The position numbers and the translations under genes were made by a program. The notes under the pieces were generated by a model. It was not told where the DNA came from. It ran no database searches and worked only from the letters and a program-made list of their open reading frames with translations. Shown here piece after piece: positions 59,708 through 64,000 of a stretch of 64,000 nt of DNA; positions within the stretch are counted from its first letter, which is position 1; each line of letters begins with the position of its first letter. This DNA is from Nostoc sp. NIES-4103. Lineage in GTDB: Bacteria; Cyanobacteriota; Cyanobacteriia; Cyanobacteriales; Nostocaceae. The stretch covers positions 7,430,364-7,494,363 of the forward strand of contig NZ_AP018288.1 of the NCBI RefSeq assembly GCF_002368335.1. The letters run 5' to 3'.

Positions 59708-60934
59708 CTACCCGCAGCTGGCTTCGCCTGAACTGCGGGCTTCTGTACTCATAGGCGAGTGCCTCAAATGAGACTTTCGTCCCATCTTTGGTCTTACCTC
59801 CCCTCCTACAGCAGAGACGGCTGAACCTTCCGCCTTTATCATCCTGATTCCCTCTGCTCTGATGTTCTGTGCTGCGTTTCCATCACGATCATGATAAGTA
59901 TTGCAGTGAGGACAAGTCCATTCCCTCACATCCAGCGGCATCTCACTCATTTGATAGAAACAATTAGAACAGAGTTTAGAACTAGGAAACCATCTATCAA
60001 TTTCAACCAACTTAGAACCTTTGCGTTCTAGCTTATAGGCTAAGAAATTGGTGAATGTTCCCCATCCACAATTCATAATTGCTTTTGCCAAATTGTGATT
60101 GCGAACCATGCCCTTGACATTAAGATTCTCCACTATGACAGCTTGGCTATCGCTGACCAACTTGTAGCTAAGTTTATGCAGAAAATCTTGCCTTGAGTTA
60201 CTGACTCGTTCGTACACTTTAGCAACAACTTTACGATATCTATTTCTTGAATTACTCCCCTTTTGTTTACGCGCTAATTTTTGTTGCTTACGTTTTAGAT
60301 TTTTCTCGTGTTTGGCAATGTGCTTAGGATTATCGTATTTAGAAACTTTTTCGCCATCGGTAACAACAGCGAAATGTTTTAGTCCTAAATCAACGCCATA
60401 AATCTTACCCTCTGTTGTTGTTGGGCTGTTTGCCTCTACCTCAGTCAAGATAGATGCAAAGTATTTACCTGATGGCGTTTTGACTACTGTACAAGTCTTT
60501 ATCTTTCCTTCAATCGGTCTGTGTATCTTGGCTTTGATCACTCCAATATTGCCTGGAAGTTTTACATTGCCCTCTACAATTTTGACATTTTGAGGATATT
60601 GAATTGACTGTTTACTATGCTTAGATTTAAATCTAGGAAACCTTGCTCTACCCTCAAAAAAGTTCTTATATGCTGTGGTTAGATTAAGCGTCGTAGCTTG
60701 TAAAACTTGACTATAACAATCAGCTAACCAACAAGTATCTTCAGCTTTTTTGAGGTTTGGTAAAAGTGCATTGAGTGCTGAACGCCCTAGTCCTTTACCT
60801 GTTTGTTTGTAAGTTTCAATAGACTTATTCAAGGCATAATTCCACCACCAACGAGAACATCCAAATGCCTGAGCTAACAGTATCTGTTGTTCAGTGGCTG
60901 GGTATAAACGGACTTGTACGGCTTTGTGCAACAC
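59708..60934 (-). CDS. tnpB: TnpB, RNA-guided nuclease of an IS200/IS605-type element
   Basis: A 408-residue protein. N-terminal OrfB helix-turn-helix and WED-like part (about 1-170; YPATEQQILLAQAFGCSRWWWNYAL), then a split RuvC domain with Asp182 (YGVDLGLKHF), Glu269 (VIVENLNVKGM) and the Asp of DRDGNAAQNI (349-351), interrupted by a zinc ribbon (Cys322, Cys325, Cys341, Cys344). All catalytic and zinc residues are present, so the nuclease should be active. TnpB cuts DNA guided by a reRNA made from the element's right end. No tnpA (Y1 transposase) is present, so the element cannot move on its own. Its last codons form the right-end hairpin. Confidence 0.94.
   Translation of the reverse strand: MLHKAVQVRLYPATEQQILLAQAFGCSRWWWNYALNKSIETYKQTGKGLGRSALNALLPNLKKAEDTCWLADCYSQVLQATTLNLTTAYKNFFEGRARFPRFKSKHSKQSIQYPQNVKIVEGNVKLPGNIGVIKAKIHRPIEGKIKTCTVVKTPSGKYFASILTEVEANSPTTTEGKIYGVDLGLKHFAVVTDGEKVSKYDNPKHIAKHEKNLKRKQQKLARKQKGSNSRNRYRKVVAKVYERVSNSRQDFLHKLSYKLVSDSQAVIVENLNVKGMVRNHNLAKAIMNCGWGTFTNFLAYKLERKGSKLVEIDRWFPSSKLCSNCFYQMSEMPLDVREWTCPHCNTYHDRDGNAAQNIRAEGIRMIKAEGSAVSAVGGEVRPKMGRKSHLRHSPMSTEARSSGEASCG
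59711..59739 (-). mobile_element. Right-end hairpin / reRNA 3' region of the TnpB element
   Basis: CCCGCAG (59711-59717) pairs with CTGCGGG (59733-59739) and the loop holds GGC-ttc-GCC. It covers the last codons of tnpB, directly before the stop, as in IS605-family right ends where the guide RNA scaffold overlaps the 3' end of the gene. The element probably ends at about 59695-59707 (GTAGTTCACCAC on the minus strand). Confidence 0.65.
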
Positions 60935-61388
60935 TCAAATTTACCTCCTTGGTCGTGATATTTTATCACAAAATACATTTAACGCTAAAACTAATCTGTG
61001 AAATATTTGGCTACTCCTCATACATCTTTTGCCTCAATAGCCTGCGGTTATTGTTGGTCAAAGATGTATGAGGAGTAGCCCGCTGTCCATACCTAACACT
61101 AGAAGCGTTGAGGGTGGGGACTTCCGCGATACCGTTAAAAACCTAACAACCTGATTGGGTATATAAATGTTAAAGATTACTTGACAAAATTATAAAACTA
61201 TACGGATATACTGAATTAGTCAAAAATTATCAAAAACATAGATGCTTAATATCTAGCAAGAATTACCAAAAGTTCAATAAAATAGCCTAGTTGGCTGGAC
61301 TGAACATCAAAAAAGTAATAAAATCCAGCACGATCAAAACCAACGGTTGTAGTCAAAAAGTTATCGCAAGTAGGGAGCGTAGAGACGC
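60935..61388. other. Gene-free stretch between tnpB and mreB
   Basis: About 450 bp. It holds the tnpB leader (AAATTTACCTCCTTGG, a ribosome-binding site on the minus strand), a 72-bp long hairpin (61009-61080) and the mreB promoter side. The left end of the TnpB element is expected here but cannot be placed exactly. Confidence 0.6.
61009..61080. repeat. Long hairpin with 21-bp perfect arms
   Basis: Arms 61009-61029 (GGCTACTCCTCATACATC and three T) and 61060-61080 pair perfectly. The 30-base loop contains a second stem, CAATAGCC / GGTTATTG with one G-T pair. It lies about 75 bp upstream of the tnpB start. Confidence 0.75.
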
Positions 61389-62432
61389 GTGGGTCTTTTC
61401 AGGAACTTTCGCTCATCGTGGGATATGGGTATCGACCTCGGTACTGCCAATACCCTCGTTTATGTATCTGGTAAAGGTATTGTACTTCAAGAGCCTTCTG
61501 TAGTTGCTATCGATCAAAACGAAAAGGTAGCACTGGCAGTAGGAGAAGATGCCAAAAAAATGCTCGGTCGGACACCTGGTAATGTGATTGCCCTACGTCC
61601 CTTGCGTGATGGTGTAATCGCTGACTTTGATACAGCTGAACTAATGCTGAAAAGCTTTATTCAGCGGGTCAATGAGGGCAGGTCGCTAATTTTACCAAGG
61701 ATTGTGATTGGTATCCCCAGCGGTGTCACAGGTGTAGAAAGGCGGGCTGTGATGGATGCAGCAGCTCAAGCTGGGGCAAGAGAAGTGTATTTAATTGATG
61801 AACCAGTAGCAGCAGCAATTGGTGCAGGTCTACCAGTTGCTGAACCAACTGGTAACATGATTATCGATATTGGTGGCGGTACAACAGAAGTTGCCGTGCT
61901 GAGTCTTCAGGGTACAGTAATTAGTGAATCAGTACGGATTGCTGGAGATGAATTGACTGAATCAATCATCATGTATATGAAGAAAGTTCATAATTTGGTG
62001 ATTGGGGAACGTACTGCCGAGGAAATCAAAATTCGCATTGGTTCTGCTTATCCCACCAACGATGATGGTGAAGCCATGATGGAAGTGCGAGGCTTACATC
62101 TACTTTCTGGTCTACCACGTACTGTCACCCTCAAAGGGCCAGAAATCCGTGAAAGTATGCTGGAACCGCTATCAGTAATCATCGAAGCTGTAAAACGGAC
62201 GCTGGAACGCACGCCTCCAGAGTTGGCAGCAGACATTATTGACAGGGGCATCATGCTGGCTGGTGGTGGTGCTTTGCTCAAAGGCATAGATACCTTGATT
62301 AGCCATGAAACAGGCATTGTTACCCACATCGCCGCCGATCCCCTCAGTTGTGTTGTGCTGGGAACAGGTCGTGTGTTAGAAAACTTCAAACAGCTGGAAC
62401 GGGTTTTCAGCGGGCGTTCTCGCAACATGTAG
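61389..62432 (+). CDS. mreB: Rod-shape-determining actin homologue MreB
   Basis: A 347-residue actin-fold ATPase: MGIDLGTANTLVYVSGKG (phosphate 1), PSGVTGVERRAVMDAA, IDIGGGTTEVAVLSL (phosphate 2), LAGGGALLKGID (adenosine). It forms membrane-bound filaments that guide lateral peptidoglycan synthesis. GTG 61389 is chosen because it keeps the N-terminal GLFRNF membrane-binding residues of the family; ATG 61425 would lose them. GGGAG lies about 11 bases upstream. First gene of mreB-mreC-mreD. Confidence 0.97.
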   Translation: MGLFRNFRSSWDMGIDLGTANTLVYVSGKGIVLQEPSVVAIDQNEKVALAVGEDAKKMLGRTPGNVIALRPLRDGVIADFDTAELMLKSFIQRVNEGRSLILPRIVIGIPSGVTGVERRAVMDAAAQAGAREVYLIDEPVAAAIGAGLPVAEPTGNMIIDIGGGTTEVAVLSLQGTVISESVRIAGDELTESIIMYMKKVHNLVIGERTAEEIKIRIGSAYPTNDDGEAMMEVRGLHLLSGLPRTVTLKGPEIRESMLEPLSVIIEAVKRTLERTPPELAADIIDRGIMLAGGGALLKGIDTLISHETGIVTHIAADPLSCVVLGTGRVLENFKQLERVFSGRSRNM

Positions 62433-62443
62433 AAAAAAATATC

Positions 62444-62501
62444 AGATATTGGGTTCTATTTGGTTTTAATTTGGGTTCTATATAAGTAGAATCCAATATC
62501 T
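62444..62501 (+). promoter_or_regulatory. Hairpin between mreB and mreC
   Basis: 15-base arms AGATATTGGGTTCTA / TAGAATCCAATATCT (one G-T pair) around a 28-base loop that also contains a second copy of TTGGGTTCTAT. It may lower mreCD expression relative to mreB. Confidence 0.5.
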
Positions 62502-62528
62502 TTATGAAATTATAAAAAATAGGTATAG

Positions 62529-63323
62529 ATGGTTACTCTTCGTCGTTGGTGGGATCGGAAAGCTTTACAACTCGGCTTGCTAGCTGTACTAGTAGGTGGT
62601 GCATGGATGCTGCGGCAAACTCAAGGTAAACTGCTGCTGGAAGTTTACCAGGTGATTACCAGCCCTTTGCAAATGTTGCAGACAGGCCCAAGTCCAGAAG
62701 AACGTCTTAAAGATGCCCGGTTTTTGGAGTTGCAAACGCGTATAGCAGAACTGGAAAGTCAAAATCAAAAACTCAAAGATTTATTAGGCTACGTTGAAAA
62801 ACAGCCACTCTCGTCACGCCCAATTCCAGCGCGGGTAGTGGGACGCAGTGCTGACCATTGGTGGCAGCAAGTCACTCTCAATCGTGGTTCTAACGCAGGA
62901 ATTCAAGAAGGCTTTGTTGTCAAGGCTGAGGGCGGATTAGTGGGTTTGGTAGAAAGTGTCACTCCTAATACCAGCCGCGTATTATTAATCAGTGACCTCA
63001 AAAGTCAAGTAGGTGTAACCATTAGCCGAACTTCAGCCAAAGGAGTTTTGCGGGGAGATTCTTCCGCGGAAGCTGTATTGGAGTTTTATGAAAAAGTTCC
63101 AAATGTGAAAGTAGGAGATTTAGTTTCCACATCTACCTATAGTCAGAAATTTCCTGCTGGCTTGGCAGTAGGACGGATCAAGTCCTTAGATTTAAAGAAA
63201 CTACCAGCATCAGTGGCAAAAGTAGAGCTGTTCCCGCCGATTAGATCCCTCGATTGGGTAGCTGTATATCCAAAGCCGACAAACATTGAACAGGCAAGCG
63301 AAGAGCCGCAAAAGTCTAATTAA
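62529..63323 (+). CDS. mreC: Rod-shape-determining protein MreC
   Basis: A 264-residue bitopic protein: short cytoplasmic start with WWDRKALQLG, a membrane helix (about 15-33), a coiled coil (about 55-85, RFLELQTRIAELESQNQKLKDLL) and two beta-barrel domains (RVVGRSADHWWQQVTLNRGSNAGIQEGFVV, GLVGLVESVTPNTSRVLLISD). It links MreB to periplasmic PBPs. It begins 97 bp after mreB. Confidence 0.94.
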   Translation: MVTLRRWWDRKALQLGLLAVLVGGAWMLRQTQGKLLLEVYQVITSPLQMLQTGPSPEERLKDARFLELQTRIAELESQNQKLKDLLGYVEKQPLSSRPIPARVVGRSADHWWQQVTLNRGSNAGIQEGFVVKAEGGLVGLVESVTPNTSRVLLISDLKSQVGVTISRTSAKGVLRGDSSAEAVLEFYEKVPNVKVGDLVSTSTYSQKFPAGLAVGRIKSLDLKKLPASVAKVELFPPIRSLDWVAVYPKPTNIEQASEEPQKSN

Positions 63324-63346
63324 GTTCTCTCAAATCTCTCAAAACA

Positions 63347-63958
63347 ATGAAGATGCCTTCATTTGGTGGTAGGTCAAAAAAGCCAAAATCGTCACAGCGA
63401 AAATCCCAAATCGTAAATCAGCCTCTTGCTCGTTGGCATCCTCGTACACGTCAGTTGCTAGATTGGGCAGTGACAGTTGGCTCAGTGCTATTATGTTTAA
63501 TGCTGTTGCCAACCCGTTTCCCAGGTATGGAATTATTGGGAATTGGCCCTAATTGGCTGTTAATTTGGGTGGTCGCTTGGAGTGTCAAGCGCACAGTCTG
63601 GGAAGGATTATTAGCAGGTGTTGTGTTGGGGCTACTTCAAGATGCCATGACATCACCTAACCCCACTCATGCTGTAACTCTAGGGGTGGTGGGAGTTTTA
63701 ACAGCATTAACCCAAAAGCAGCGTTTTATCCAAGAAGATTTTATTTCCATTGCCTTGATTACCTTTGTGATGGCAGTTTTGGCAGAAACTATTTTTGGGT
63801 TGCAATTGACTTTAATGGGCGATCGCAAAGTAGAAGACATCTGGGCATATTATCAACGAGTAGCCCTTGCTTCTGCTATTCTCAGTAGTCTTTGGGCACC
63901 TGTGGTGTATTATCCCTTGAATCGCTGGTGGCAAAAGATGAAACTGTTAGAGCAATAG
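63347..63958 (+). CDS. mreD: Rod-shape-determining membrane protein MreD
   Basis: A 203-residue protein with a basic cytoplasmic N-terminus (about 1-35, KKPKSSQRKSQ) and five or six membrane helices. It has the MreD-like pattern RFPGMELLGIGPNWLLIWVVAW and VWEGLLAGVVLGLLQDAMTSPNPTHAVTLGVVG. It works with MreC in the elongasome. The gap to mreC is 23 bp, so they are co-transcribed. Confidence 0.92.
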   Translation: MKMPSFGGRSKKPKSSQRKSQIVNQPLARWHPRTRQLLDWAVTVGSVLLCLMLLPTRFPGMELLGIGPNWLLIWVVAWSVKRTVWEGLLAGVVLGLLQDAMTSPNPTHAVTLGVVGVLTALTQKQRFIQEDFISIALITFVMAVLAETIFGLQLTLMGDRKVEDIWAYYQRVALASAILSSLWAPVVYYPLNRWWQKMKLLEQ

Positions 63959-63975
63959 TTGTGGTGTTGGAGTAT

Positions 63976-64000
63976 GGGGACTGGGGACTGGGGACTGGGG
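63976..64000. repeat. Tandem GGGGACT heptamers
   Basis: GGGGACT units repeated to the window edge, directly after mreD; the tract may continue beyond. Confidence 0.8.

Noticed and set aside
1..64000. CRISPR array or rRNA operon
   Set aside because: No evenly spaced repeats with unique spacers and no rRNA-like sequence were seen; the tandem tracts are 7-bp heptamers.

Overview
The window is chromosomal DNA from a filamentous, heterocyst-forming cyanobacterium (Nostocales type). The signs are photosystem I genes in the order psaF-psaJ-psaL, the heterocyst regulators hetZ and patU, a tandem pair of AMIN-domain amidases of the AmiC/HcwA type, abundant HIP1 octamers (GCGATCGC), heptanucleotide short tandem repeats at gene borders, and PEP-CTERM proteins. 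Genus cannot be fixed from the sequence alone. There is no rRNA and no CRISPR array. One tRNA (Pro, UGG) is present.

Layout. 1-6.5 kb: 3' end of an outer-membrane porin gene, two PEP-CTERM exported proteins, an NFACT/RqcH-type protein, then a gene-poor stretch with GC-rich dispersed repeats. 6.5-10 kb: a sucrose-phosphate-synthase-like glycosyltransferase and, beside it, a second copy that has lost its whole sugar-nucleotide-binding domain and instead carries a C-terminal TIR domain. Both copies keep a related leader with a covarying palindrome. 10-18 kb: RRM protein, a large M48-like membrane protein lacking zinc ligands, prfC, a DUF4870 protein, hemB and a hicBA toxin-antitoxin pair. 18-27 kb: a 1248-residue TPR-CHAT protein with a palindromic repeat inserted in frame, an XRE regulator, pdhB, and a secD-secF pair. 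27-37 kb: two related GNAT acetyltransferases, a degenerate histidine kinase, tsaC, prmC, a Tic22-like protein, tRNA-Pro, an ACT-like protein, an alpha/beta hydrolase and tsaD.

37-44 kb: psaF, psaJ (49 codons) and psaL; gmk next to remA; the scar of a deleted ABC transporter operon; a vapBC-type module; and a transglutaminase-fold membrane protein that lacks the catalytic Cys and His. 44-56 kb: a cell-wall and heterocyst block with patU, hetZ, a small conserved protein, sds, a long non-coding stretch with predicted RNA structure, murI, and two paralogous amidases. 56-64 kb: a CPA2-type cation/proton antiporter, EVE protein, SIMPL protein, ssb, an orphan TnpB with its right-end hairpin, and mreB-mreC-mreD.

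Functionally, the right half groups cell shape (mreBCD), peptidoglycan supply and remodelling (murI, two AmiC-type amidases) and heterocyst commitment (hetZ-patU). Translation quality and termination recur across the window (RqcH, prfC, prmC, tsaC, tsaD, tRNA-Pro). The most unusual item is the glycosyltransferase-TIR chimera at 8353-9513. Several other proteins (M48-like, transglutaminase-like, histidine-kinase-like) keep a fold but appear to have lost catalytic residues.
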